From Chitinophagaceae bacterium (GTDB lineage: Bacteria > Bacteroidota > Bacteroidia > Chitinophagales > Chitinophagaceae): a DNA stretch of 14,766 nucleotides. The stretch lies in contig JAACZX010000013.1 in the NCBI GenBank assembly GCA_009996555.1, positions 1 to 14,766 on the forward strand, written 5' to 3'. The notes beneath the pieces were generated by a model. It saw only the letters and a program-made list of their open reading frames with translations. It did not search any database and was not told the DNA's origin. The position numbers were made by a program, and so were the translations under genes. How positions within the stretch are numbered: the stretch's first letter is position 1; every line of letters begins with the position of its first letter. Positions 1 through 6,778 of this stretch are shown here, piece after piece.

Positions 1-111
1 ATGAAAAATATATGAAAAGATCAATGCAGGAATACGTAAAGCAGCAGGCTGCTGGGGAGTAACATCAAGGTCTCCTTCTTCATTAACCACTAAATGCTCG
101 GTCATACTCAT
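1..111 (-). CDS. N-terminal fragment of a probable membrane protein (partial)
   Basis: An open frame of 37 codons starts with ATG at 111 on the minus strand and runs off the left edge without a stop. It begins MSMTEHLVVNEEGDLDV, a polar acidic head, and then turns hydrophobic (IPALIFSYIF), which looks like the start of a first membrane segment. Its ATG overlaps the rpoN stop in an ATGA arrangement (108-111), so it is very probably the next gene of the rpoN operon and translationally coupled to it. The family cannot be told from 37 residues. An integral membrane protein is an inference from the hydrophobic run at the end of the visible part. A short ORF that stops just outside the window is also possible. 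Confidence 0.6.
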   Translation of the reverse strand, partial: MSMTEHLVVNEEGDLDVTPQQPAALRIPALIFSYIFH

Positions 112-1607
112 AATTGTTTACGCAGCCGGGCAACAGGTATATTCAGCTGTTCCCTGTACTTGGCCACCGTTCTGCGTGCAATATTATAGCCTTTTTCCTG
201 AAGCAGCTCTGTTAACCTTTCATCGCTTAGTGGTTTCCTTTTTTCTTCTGCATCCACCATATCAAACAGTATTTTCTTCACCTCCCGTGTCGATACTTCC
301 TCTCCGCTTTCTGTGCTTAAAGATTCGCTGAAGAAAAACTTCAACCGATAAGTGCCAAATTCTGTTTGTACAAATTTGCTGTTTGCCACACGGCTAACGG
401 TAGATATATCCAATCCTGTTTTTTCAGCAATATCTTTCAGGATCATTGGCTTCAGGTTGGTTTCATCGCCGGTAAGAAAAAATTCTTCCTGGTGATGCAT
501 GATAGCGCTCATGGTATGCAGCAACGTGTTCTGTCGCTGTTTAATAGCATCAATAAACCAGCGTGCAGCATCAATTTTTTGTTTGATGAAAAGCACCGCT
601 TCTTTCTGGCGCTTATCTCTTTTACTACCCTTATCGTACTCTTTCAACATTTCCCTGTAACCTTCGCTGATACGCAGATCAGGAGCGTTGCGGGAGTTAA
701 GCGTGAGTTCTAATTTTCCGGCATTATTTAAAATGAAGAAATCCGGCACAATATAGGTTTCAGCTTTATTCACCTCGCCTACATTTCCCCCCGGCTTAGG
801 GTTGAGTTTAATGATCTGCTGAATGATTGCTTTCAACTGATCATCATTTAGCGACAAGCTTCGTTGTATCTTTTCGTAGTGCTTTTTTGTAAACTCATCG
901 AAATACTTTTCAAGAATTACAATTGCCTGGTCAATGTCTTCAGATGAAATTGTTTTTTGTTTATGACGCAGCTGAATCAACAAACACTCCTGCAAATCTC
1001 TTGCACAAATGCCGGGAGGGTCAAATTGCTGGATCAGCTCAATTACTTCTTCCACTTCAATTTCAGTAGCATCAATGTTTTGCCTGAATGCAAGATCATT
1101 TACGATTGCCGCATTTTCTCTGCGCAGGTAGCCATCATCATCAATGCTGCCCACTACCTGTTCGGCAATTACTTTTCGTTTATCGTCCAGTTTCAACATG
1201 CCCAACTGCTGAAGCAGTAACTCATAGAAACTGGTTTCAAGTTTTACAGGCGAGGTTTTGTGCTCTTCCTGCTCACCATAATTTTCATCCCTGGTGCGGT
1301 AATCGGCAATATCATCATCCCCCTCACTCACATAATCGTTAATATCAATATTGTCATACTCATCCTCACTTCCATCCATTTCATATTCTTCCTCATTGCT
1401 TGTATCAAACTCATCCTTTATTTCATCAGCTTCAAACTGATCATCACTTTCTTCGTTTGATTGTTCCAATGCGGGATTTTCTTCCAACTCTTCCTTTATC
1501 CGCTCTTCCAGGTTGGCCGTAGGCACCTGCAACAGCTTCATTAACTGGATCTGCTGGGGTGATAACTTTTGCAGTAATTTTTGATGTAGTCCCTGACTCA
1601 GTGCCAT
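108..1607 (-). CDS. rpoN: RNA polymerase sigma-54 factor
   Basis: Sigma-54 directs RNA polymerase to -24/-12 promoters and needs an ATP-driven enhancer-binding protein to open DNA. At 499 residues it is full length. Region I is visible at 1-50, with glutamine- and leucine-rich helices (LSPQQIQLMKLLQVP) typical of activator response. Residues 48-117 form a very acidic linker, then comes the core-binding region (about 120-320) with FDPPGICARDLQE at 195-207. A helix-turn-helix lies at about 390-418 (LKDIAEKTGLDISTVSRV). The RpoN box ARRTVAKYREQL at 477-488 matches the family signature ARRTVAKYREML with one change (Q for M). The start at 1607 gives the expected MALSQGLHQKL opening. Only 19 bases separate it from a divergent gene, so its promoter must lie inside that gene's 5' part or be very close. 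No enhancer-binding protein is encoded in the window. Confidence 0.97.
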   Translation of the reverse strand: MALSQGLHQKLLQKLSPQQIQLMKLLQVPTANLEERIKEELEENPALEQSNEESDDQFEADEIKDEFDTSNEEEYEMDGSEDEYDNIDINDYVSEGDDDIADYRTRDENYGEQEEHKTSPVKLETSFYELLLQQLGMLKLDDKRKVIAEQVVGSIDDDGYLRRENAAIVNDLAFRQNIDATEIEVEEVIELIQQFDPPGICARDLQECLLIQLRHKQKTISSEDIDQAIVILEKYFDEFTKKHYEKIQRSLSLNDDQLKAIIQQIIKLNPKPGGNVGEVNKAETYIVPDFFILNNAGKLELTLNSRNAPDLRISEGYREMLKEYDKGSKRDKRQKEAVLFIKQKIDAARWFIDAIKQRQNTLLHTMSAIMHHQEEFFLTGDETNLKPMILKDIAEKTGLDISTVSRVANSKFVQTEFGTYRLKFFFSESLSTESGEEVSTREVKKILFDMVDAEEKRKPLSDERLTELLQEKGYNIARRTVAKYREQLNIPVARLRKQL

Positions 1608-1626
1608 TTTCTCGATACATTTATAG

Positions 1627-2001
1627 ATGATTACAATGCAATTACGAGCGGCTAAATTATCGAAAAAATCAACAGATTATAAAAATTGGAACAATTTTTG
1701 CGGAATAGTGACAATTCTGTTACTCTTTTCTGCTTCTGCTAAGGCTCAACATTTTGATTCAGTGAAAGTTAGGAAAGATACTCTTCAAACAACAGCGGTT
1801 CCTTTTTTTAACAAATACAGCCTGCTCACAGCGCAACAACCCGTTTTGTCAAAAAAAATTTCTACAAATCTTGGCAGCCCGTTTGCCCATTGGGGATTCA
1901 TGTGTAAAGGCGAATACAGGCTGGAACAAAAAACAGGCATCCCCTTAAAAGTCCGGCTTGGTTCACTTGAATACGTCAATAAACTGGAAGGAAAACAATA
2001 A
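1627..2001 (+). CDS. Small secreted conserved protein of unknown function
   Basis: This 124-residue protein has a long polar N terminus, a hydrophobic stretch ([14 protein letters not shown], about 28-40) and a likely signal peptidase I site after AKA, leaving Q41 first in the mature protein. The C-terminal third is the distinctive part: [18 protein letters not shown] (88-105) followed by [13 protein letters not shown] (111-123). From memory this ending recurs in short uncharacterised exported proteins of Bacteroidota; no function is known to me. The start is uncertain: ATGs at 1627 and 1636 both give an unusually long n-region of about 25 residues, and no strong ribosome binding site marks either. 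It is divergent from rpoN (19 bases) and converges on the helicase gene with four bases between the stops. A secreted or periplasmic role is inferred only from the signal peptide. Confidence 0.75.
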   Translation: MITMQLRAAKLSKKSTDYKNWNNFCGIVTILLLFSASAKAQHFDSVKVRKDTLQTTAVPFFNKYSLLTAQQPVLSKKISTNLGSPFAHWGFMCKGEYRLEQKTGIPLKVRLGSLEYVNKLEGKQ

Positions 2002-2005
2002 CGAT

Positions 2006-4483
2006 TTAGCTATGTGAATGTTCATTGGAATAGAATAAATAATTCTGAACAGCCCGCACATCAGCAAAACTGTAAGCATCGCCCAATGCTATTTTATGCT
2101 CAGTATTTGACTGAGTGGGAAATAATTCGATCCTGTTTAAAATCGTTTGCAACTTTTCTTCATTCATCAACTGGCTTATTCTTACAGTGCCGGTTTTCAC
2201 CAGATCAACAAGATGCCCTTCAATTGTACCTGCAGTGAGGTTGCGGATGGCAGCAATTTCTGCAATCGTTTTGCCTTCGTTAAAATGGGCAAGCGTAACC
2301 GATTTTGTATCTTCTTTCGGAGTTGATGATTTCTCCTTTCGTTCCCGTTTTGGGTTTTCCTTTTTGGCTTCAATATTGGTTTCAAGCCCATGCTCCTCAC
2401 AATATGCTGTTACCATTTCCAGTATCTCATCGCCATACTTTTCAACTTTGGCTTTGCCAAAACCGGAAAGCAGCAGTAACTGTGTTTTTGTAAGGGGAAG
2501 ATAAGTACAGATTTCCTGCAAACTATTGCTGTTTGCCAGCATGTAAATAGGCATGCTTTGTTCATCGCACACCCTGTCACGCCATGTTTTTAACTGAAAG
2601 TACAGATCAGGATGTGTAAGACCAACTGCTGATTGTTTTTTATTGGCAGCATAAACTGTAAGATTCGCCCTTGGCGCAACAAGATTCAACTTATGTTTTA
2701 AATGATCGGTTACAGAAAAAGGTTGCAACCCTGATCGTAAGAAATAAAGCTCCGTATGTAACGATGTAAAAACAGCATTGAGCAGTTCGTTTATTTCATC
2801 TGCCGCTGTTTTATGTTCTGTAATGAACGGATGTTGTTTTACCTGTTGCTGCAACTCTTCCAGGTGAGGAATAAAATAATTGACCGCATCTTTCACACGC
2901 TGTTGCAGCTGGGCGTTTAGTTCAACCACAGGCTGTTGTTTCAGCAGCTCATTGATCTGCAGTAAAAACTTTCCGGCCACTATCTGTTCTTTGTGCAACT
3001 GCTGCTGCCAGTAACCCAGCTGCTCTTCTGCTCCATCATTCAACTCAAACTTGTGTTTTGTAATTGATTGTTGCAATTGCTTTAATGCAAGTGATGTATG
3101 TGAGAATGAAAATAATTCTTCGAGTAATTGCTGTGAAAATGCTTTTCTTGCTTCTTCAAAACGTTGCGGTAACGAACCTTTTGAAGTCAATGCTTTTTGT
3201 CCATCAACCACCTGTTGATTACTGAAGATCACATTGGGCTGAATTTTTGAAAGCAATGCAATGCCATCCAAACTGGTACAGCGGCTGAGCGCCACATATA
3301 CCTGTCCGCTTGTGAAAGATAAACCTGCATCGATCATTACTTTATCAAACGTAAGCCCCTGACTTTTGTGAATGGTAATGGCCCATGCCAGGCGAAGAGG
3401 ATACTGTTCGAAAGTGCCTAACACATCCTGCTCCAGCTTACCATCTGCCCGGTTAAGTGTGTAGCGTGAATGATCCCAGGTTTCTTTTTGCACTGTTATA
3501 TTTTCAGAACCACAACGTACTACTATTTCTGTATCACTTAACGAGTGCACAATACCGATCTTTCCATTAAAAAATCTTCTGCCCACTGTATCATTTTTCA
3601 AAAACATTACCTGTGCTCCTTCACGTAAAACCAGTTCAGCATCGGCCGGATAACTGTTTTCAGGAAATTCTCCATCAATCTTTGCTTTGTACACATACGG
3701 CGGTGCAAGTAAGCGCTGCAGCTGCTGACGATTGATCAACTCTGCCTGGTTGTTATGCGATGTAAGGGTAATATATGTTTCATCACGCTCCGGCTGAAAA
3801 CCCGGAATAAACCGTTCATTCAGCATTTCAAGATCATCGGCTTCCAGTTGATTATTACGCACTTTGTTGAGCAACTTTACAAACAGCTCTTCTTTTTGAC
3901 GGTAGATGGTAGTGAGTTCAATAAGCAAGGGCATTTGCTCCTGGATAGCTTTACTATCGAAAAAGAAAGTGGAACTGTAATACTCCTGTAATACAGCCCA
4001 TTCATGATTTTGTGCAACGGGAGGCAGTTGAAACAAATCGCCGATGAGCAACAATTGCACGCCACCAAAAGGAACGCTGTGCTGAAAGCGAACGCTGCGC
4101 AGAATTGTATCAATTGCATCCATTACATCGCAACGTACCATACTCACCTCATCAATTATGAGTACTTCCATTTTGCGAAGCAATTGCAAACGCTGTTTAT
4201 TATACCTGATCTTGGAAAGCAACTCCTGTTTGCCCGTATTGGTTGGCAGAAAAGGATGAAACGGCAAATGAAATAAACTGTGCAGTGTAACACCACCGGC
4301 ATTAATGGCAGCAACACCGGTTGGCGCAGCAACAATGGTATTTTTTGCCGCATGTTCTTTCAGGTATTTTAGAAAAGTTGTTTTGCCGGTACCTGCTTTG
4401 CCGGTAAGGAAAATACTTTCCTGTGTTTCCGTTACAAACCGATAGGCTAACTCAAACCGTTCATTGCGTTCCACAGATTGCAT
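2006..4483 (-). CDS. PIF1/RecD-type superfamily 1 helicase with HRDC and C-terminal helix-turn-helix
   Basis: An 825-residue cytoplasmic ATPase that probably unwinds DNA 5'-3', as PIF1 and RecD2 do. Motifs in order: Walker A GKAGTGKTT (28-36); APTGVAAINAGG (53-64); Walker B LIIDEVSMV (108-116); motif III GDLFQLPPV (148-156); motif IV YRQ (194-196); AWAITIHKSQGLTFDKV (366-382); and motif VI QVYVALSRCTSLDG (394-407), with the expected arginine at 401. Residues about 440-610 are glutamine-rich and helical, possibly coiled coil. An HRDC-like domain follows (about 624-700, including LLLLSGFGKAKVEKYGDEIL), then a charged linker (700-725) and a small helix-turn-helix (about 730-775, NEGKTIAEIAAIRNLTAGTI) like that at the end of RecQ helicases in this phylum. 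The substrate (replication forks, G-quadruplexes, R-loops) cannot be read from the sequence. It lies downstream of ssb on the same strand. Confidence 0.9.
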   Translation of the reverse strand: MQSVERNERFELAYRFVTETQESIFLTGKAGTGKTTFLKYLKEHAAKNTIVAAPTGVAAINAGGVTLHSLFHLPFHPFLPTNTGKQELLSKIRYNKQRLQLLRKMEVLIIDEVSMVRCDVMDAIDTILRSVRFQHSVPFGGVQLLLIGDLFQLPPVAQNHEWAVLQEYYSSTFFFDSKAIQEQMPLLIELTTIYRQKEELFVKLLNKVRNNQLEADDLEMLNERFIPGFQPERDETYITLTSHNNQAELINRQQLQRLLAPPYVYKAKIDGEFPENSYPADAELVLREGAQVMFLKNDTVGRRFFNGKIGIVHSLSDTEIVVRCGSENITVQKETWDHSRYTLNRADGKLEQDVLGTFEQYPLRLAWAITIHKSQGLTFDKVMIDAGLSFTSGQVYVALSRCTSLDGIALLSKIQPNVIFSNQQVVDGQKALTSKGSLPQRFEEARKAFSQQLLEELFSFSHTSLALKQLQQSITKHKFELNDGAEEQLGYWQQQLHKEQIVAGKFLLQINELLKQQPVVELNAQLQQRVKDAVNYFIPHLEELQQQVKQHPFITEHKTAADEINELLNAVFTSLHTELYFLRSGLQPFSVTDHLKHKLNLVAPRANLTVYAANKKQSAVGLTHPDLYFQLKTWRDRVCDEQSMPIYMLANSNSLQEICTYLPLTKTQLLLLSGFGKAKVEKYGDEILEMVTAYCEEHGLETNIEAKKENPKRERKEKSSTPKEDTKSVTLAHFNEGKTIAEIAAIRNLTAGTIEGHLVDLVKTGTVRISQLMNEEKLQTILNRIELFPTQSNTEHKIALGDAYSFADVRAVQNYLFYSNEHSHS

Positions 4484-4530
4484 GATAATTCAATTAAGAA
4501 ATTAGTCGTTTATAATCGAGTGATGTTCGC

Positions 4531-4538
4531 CAAAGTTA
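4531..4538 (-). promoter_or_regulatory. Candidate -7 box upstream of the helicase gene
   Basis: Read on the minus strand, these bases are TAACTTTG, a perfect match to the Bacteroidota primary-sigma -7 pattern TAnnTTTG. It sits about 45 bases before the helicase start, which would give a short leader. No good TTTG box is found 19-20 bases upstream, so only half of the promoter is supported. Confidence 0.25.
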
Positions 4539-4569
4539 ACAACCAAGTCCAACTTCAGTCCGGAAGCTT

Positions 4570-4653
4570 TCAATAATTATCGTATTTGAGCAATAACAAA
4601 ACCTGAATGCCATCTTTATTCTCTTGCAGTTCTGCAATGATCTTATCAAGCAT
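4570..4653 (-). CDS. Possible 27-residue ORF between ssb and the helicase gene (doubtful)
   Basis: On the minus strand, ATG at 4653 opens 27 codons ending in TGA at 4570. The product begins MLDKIIAELQENKDGIQVLL, an amphipathic helical-looking stretch with no domain I recognise. It starts 10 bases past the ssb stop, on the same strand, in an otherwise empty 180-base gap. Spacing and composition fit a small co-transcribed gene, but an ORF this short easily arises by chance. There is no Shine-Dalgarno support (none is expected in this phylum) and no known family to lean on. Confidence 0.2.
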   Translation of the reverse strand: MLDKIIAELQENKDGIQVLLLLKYDNY

Positions 4654-4663
4654 TGAGAAATCC

Positions 4664-5008
4664 TTAAGCGGTAACTTTTTCACCAAGCATCAAAATCTCA
4701 TTTACCTGCACTTCGCAAATAAATTTTTTATTGCCTTCCTTATCGTTGTAGCTACGGTTAATGAGTTTACCTTCTACCAATATTTCTTTTCCCTTGGCTA
4801 AGTATTTTTCTGCAATCTCTGCCAGTTTGCCCCAGGCCACCAGGTTATGCCATTGCGTTTCGGTTACTTTTTCGCCTTTGGCATTACGGTAATTTTCGCT
4901 GGTGGCTAAACTGAACCGGGCCATTTTCTTTCCACTTTCAAGCGTTCTTACGTCGGGTGCGTTGCCGAGGTTTCCAATTAACTGCACTTTGTTTTTTACT
5001 GCGTACAT
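4664..5008 (-). CDS. ssb: Single-stranded DNA-binding protein, short form without acidic tail
   Basis: A 114-residue single OB-fold protein that coats single-stranded DNA. Recognisable family stretches are VQLIGNLGNAPDVR near the start, the strand pair KMARFSLATSE, TQWHNLVAWGKLAEIAEKYL in the middle, and VEGKLINRSY followed by EVQVNEILML at the end. Classical bacterial SSBs run to about 150-180 residues and end in an acidic tip (DDIPF-like) that recruits partner proteins. Here the protein stops just after the OB fold (LGEKVTA), so that tip is absent. The start is set at the ATG giving MYAVKNKVQ because family members begin there; an in-frame ATG at 5032 would add eight residues (MQAANSKT) that look unrelated. 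It lies upstream of the helicase gene on the same strand, 180 bases away, and is divergent from the four-cysteine protein. It may be a second, specialised SSB, with a full-length one elsewhere in the genome (inference). Confidence 0.9.
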   Translation of the reverse strand: MYAVKNKVQLIGNLGNAPDVRTLESGKKMARFSLATSENYRNAKGEKVTETQWHNLVAWGKLAEIAEKYLAKGKEILVEGKLINRSYNDKEGNKKFICEVQVNEILMLGEKVTA

Positions 5009-5102
5009 GGTTTTTGAATTTGCCGCCTGCATTTGCTGCCGGCGAGGTTTTAAAATTTGTTATCTCAGTCAGCAGCTGGTTACTGTTGACAGAACAAAGA
5101 TG

Positions 5103-5136
5103 TTACCCTTGATAACCCTTAACCGGTTATTACCCG
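5103..5136. promoter_or_regulatory. Palindrome and ACCC repeats in the ssb divergent gap (candidate operator)
   Basis: The centre is a perfect 10-base palindrome TAACCGGTTA (5120-5129). Around it, the plus strand carries ACCC three times (5105, 5115, 5132), each preceded by T or TA. This lies between ssb and the divergent four-cysteine gene, where a shared control site could sit. No regulator is known for it, and the AT-rich palindrome could be chance. Confidence 0.25.
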
Positions 5137-5166
5137 TTTCTTCCCGAAGTTAAACGTGTAGAAACG

Positions 5167-5197
5167 TTTGCACACGGATAAATTAATTGTATCTTAT
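5167..5197 (+). promoter_or_regulatory. Candidate promoter for the four-cysteine protein
   Basis: TTTG at 5167-5170, a 19-base gap, then TATCTTAT at 5190-5197 (six of eight positions against TAnnTTTG). Box order and spacing fit the Bacteroidota primary-sigma pattern. Transcription would begin about 10 bases before the ATG at 5215, giving a short leader and arguing against the TTG at 5197 as start codon. Confidence 0.35.
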
Positions 5198-5214
5198 TGT
5201 CCAAAAGCAGCACT

Positions 5215-5592
5215 ATGATTGCATCTGAACAAAAAAACTGCCTTGCCTGCGGCGAACCGTTAAAAGGAAGAGTTGATAAGAAGTTTTGCGATGATTACTG
5301 CCGCAACAATTATAACAATCAGCAAAAATCGAAAGGAAACCACAGCAATTATGTGCGCAACATCAACAACACCTTGCTGAAGAACAGAAAAATACTGGAA
5401 AGCATTTTACCCGATGGAGAAGAAACGGCCAAGGCAACAAAAGACAAACTGCAGCGCCTCGGTTTTCATTTTAAGTACATCACTCACTTGTACACAACAA
5501 AAAGTGGCAAAACATATTTCTATTGTTACGATTATGGTTACCTGCCGCTTGAAAACGATTGGTTCCTGGTAGTAAAAAAGAAAGAGGAATAA
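5215..5592 (+). CDS. Small four-cysteine (probable zinc-binding) protein of unknown function
   Basis: A 125-residue soluble protein without signal peptide or membrane segment. The N terminus has two cysteine pairs, C9-x2-C12 (CLACGEPLKG) and C25-x3-C29 (KFCDDYCRNNYNN), which looks like a treble-clef or zinc-ribbon site. The middle (about 45-85, with NYVRNINNTLLKNRKILE) is basic and helical, and the end is aromatic (YFYCYDYGYLPLENDWFLVV). From memory, this layout occurs in a widespread uncharacterised Bacteroidota family; nucleic-acid binding is a guess from the zinc site and basic charge. The ATG at 5215 is preferred over an in-frame TTG at 5197, because ATG is the stronger codon and the candidate promoter overlaps the TTG. 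Its stop abuts the regulator gene stop on the other strand with no bases between. Confidence 0.8.
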   Translation: MIASEQKNCLACGEPLKGRVDKKFCDDYCRNNYNNQQKSKGNHSNYVRNINNTLLKNRKILESILPDGEETAKATKDKLQRLGFHFKYITHLYTTKSGKTYFYCYDYGYLPLENDWFLVVKKKEE

Positions 5593-6624
5593 TTATAGTT
5601 TTATTGCCGAGCCACGTATCTGCAGCTCTGGTGTAAGTACCCGTTTTTCAAAATCTTTTACCGGACGTTTACTTTCCACCAACTGAAGTAATAATTCAGT
5701 AGCAGCTTTTCCCATTTCCTCTGCGGGCTGGCGGATAACTGTTAACGGCGGATCAACCAGCTCAGCAATATCAGAATTGGAAAACCCGATCAATGCAATG
5801 TCTTTCGGAATTTCCATGCCCCGGCGTTTCAATGTTTTTACACATCCAGTAGTAAGTTTATCGCTGGTGGTAATGATCGCATCGGGCTTTTGCTTGAGGG
5901 TTAGCAATTTGTTTACCGCTTCTTCCACTTCAGAAAAAACCATCCCCCCATAAAAACAATGCTGTACATACGATTTACTGTATGACAGGCCGTGTGCTTT
6001 TAACGCATCATGATAGCCAGCCAGCCTTTCTGATGTGATCGATAAAAACTCAGAGCCTGCCAAAGCTGCAATACGTTTAAACCCTTGCTTGATAAAATGC
6101 TCTGTTGCATCATACGCCCCCCGGTAGTTATCAACAATCACCTGGTGGGTGTCAATGTCTTCATGCACTCTGTCGAACAGCACAATGGGCATTCCTCTTG
6201 CATGTAATGCTTTAATGTGGGCCAGGTCGGTTGTTTCGGTTGAAAGAGAAATGATAACACCATCAACTGAACGGGAAGCAAGGAACTGAAGGTCGATCAC
6301 CTCACGCTCATACGATTCGTGGCTTTGCGATACAATAACATTATAGCCCTTATCGTATGCGATTGATTCAATACCATTAATGACCTGCGAGAAAAAAGTG
6401 TTGGCAATTTCGCACACCACCACTCCAATAGAGCGGCTTCTTTTTTCCTTGAGACTTAAGGCAATGGGGTTGGGTCGGTAATTGAGCTTTTCGGCACACT
6501 CCAGCACCAGTTGTTTTGTTTCGCCACTGATCTCGTGACTGTCACGCAATGCTCTTGATACAGTGGAGGTGGATAAGCCCAATGCTTTCGCAATATCTTT
6601 TATGGTAACAGCTTCAAATTTCAT
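5593..6624 (-). CDS. LacI-family transcriptional regulator, probable control of the pectin locus
   Basis: A 343-residue LacI/GalR-type DNA-binding protein, the usual family length. The helix-turn-helix is at about 6-26 (VTIKDIAKALGLSTSTVSRAL), the hinge region at about 50-62 (YRPNPIALSLKEKRS), and the sugar-binding-protein-like sensor domain follows from SIGVVVCEIANTFFSQVING to PLTVIRQPAEEMG. The recognition helix carries S-T-S-T ahead of VSR, closer to PurR/CcpA-type members than to LacI itself. The start is placed at ATG 6624, giving MKFEAVTIKDIA; an upstream ATG at 6714 would add 30 residues of no family character that run through a promoter-like box. The gene is divergent from the SusC-type transporter, which suggests local control by a pectin-derived sugar; the effector is not readable from sequence. 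Confidence 0.93.
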   Translation of the reverse strand: MKFEAVTIKDIAKALGLSTSTVSRALRDSHEISGETKQLVLECAEKLNYRPNPIALSLKEKRSRSIGVVVCEIANTFFSQVINGIESIAYDKGYNVIVSQSHESYEREVIDLQFLASRSVDGVIISLSTETTDLAHIKALHARGMPIVLFDRVHEDIDTHQVIVDNYRGAYDATEHFIKQGFKRIAALAGSEFLSITSERLAGYHDALKAHGLSYSKSYVQHCFYGGMVFSEVEEAVNKLLTLKQKPDAIITTSDKLTTGCVKTLKRRGMEIPKDIALIGFSNSDIAELVDPPLTVIRQPAEEMGKAATELLLQLVESKRPVKDFEKRVLTPELQIRGSAIKL

Positions 6625-6642
6625 ATCGGCAATCTTGGCTGC

Positions 6643-6674
6643 TAAAGATAACTGATTAACTGTTGACTTGCACA
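6643..6674 (-). promoter_or_regulatory. Candidate promoter for the LacI-family gene
   Basis: Read on the minus strand: TGTG (6671-6674), 20 bases, then TATCTTTA (6643-6650), which matches TAnnTTTG at all but the last base. Transcription would begin about 12 bases before the ATG at 6624, supporting that start over the one at 6714. The upstream box is weak. Confidence 0.3.
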
Positions 6675-6760
6675 GAAGGCTTCTGAATCTTATACATAAC
6701 CTATTGTTAATCATTATTGAGCGATTACAGACAGGGCAGGATAGTTACTAAAAAAATGGC

Positions 6761-6778
6761 ATCGTTATCGGGAACGAT
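6761..6778. promoter_or_regulatory. Candidate LacI-family operator
   Basis: ATCGTTATCGGGAACGAT is an 18-base imperfect palindrome whose axis falls on a CG step (6769/6770). Seven of nine base pairs are symmetric; only the two pairs flanking the central CG break symmetry. A central CG flanked by inverted half-sites is the hallmark of LacI/GalR-family operators. It sits 137 bases before the regulator start and 219 before the SusC-type start, so it could serve either or both. The right half extends to AACGATTGCG, and AACGATTGC recurs at 7001-7009, over the first codons of the transporter gene. Confidence 0.5.

Noticed and set aside
366..1460. Several plus-strand frames opposite rpoN
   Set aside because: They overlap one another in different frames opposite a full-length sigma-54 gene and look like translated antisense of its acidic and helical parts.
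2115..2504. A 129-codon plus-strand frame inside the helicase gene
   Set aside because: It is a shadow of the HRDC/helix-turn-helix coding region on the other strand, with no recognisable protein features.
4534..4541. GTTAAC in three intergenic gaps (about 4535, 6901 and 13747)
   Set aside because: A 6-base palindrome in AT-rich gaps is expected by chance, and it also occurs in coding sequence near 9781.
6625..6714. Thirty-residue N-terminal extension of the LacI-family gene
   Set aside because: The added residues have no family character, the helix-turn-helix belongs right after the ATG at 6624, and a promoter-like box lies within the extension.
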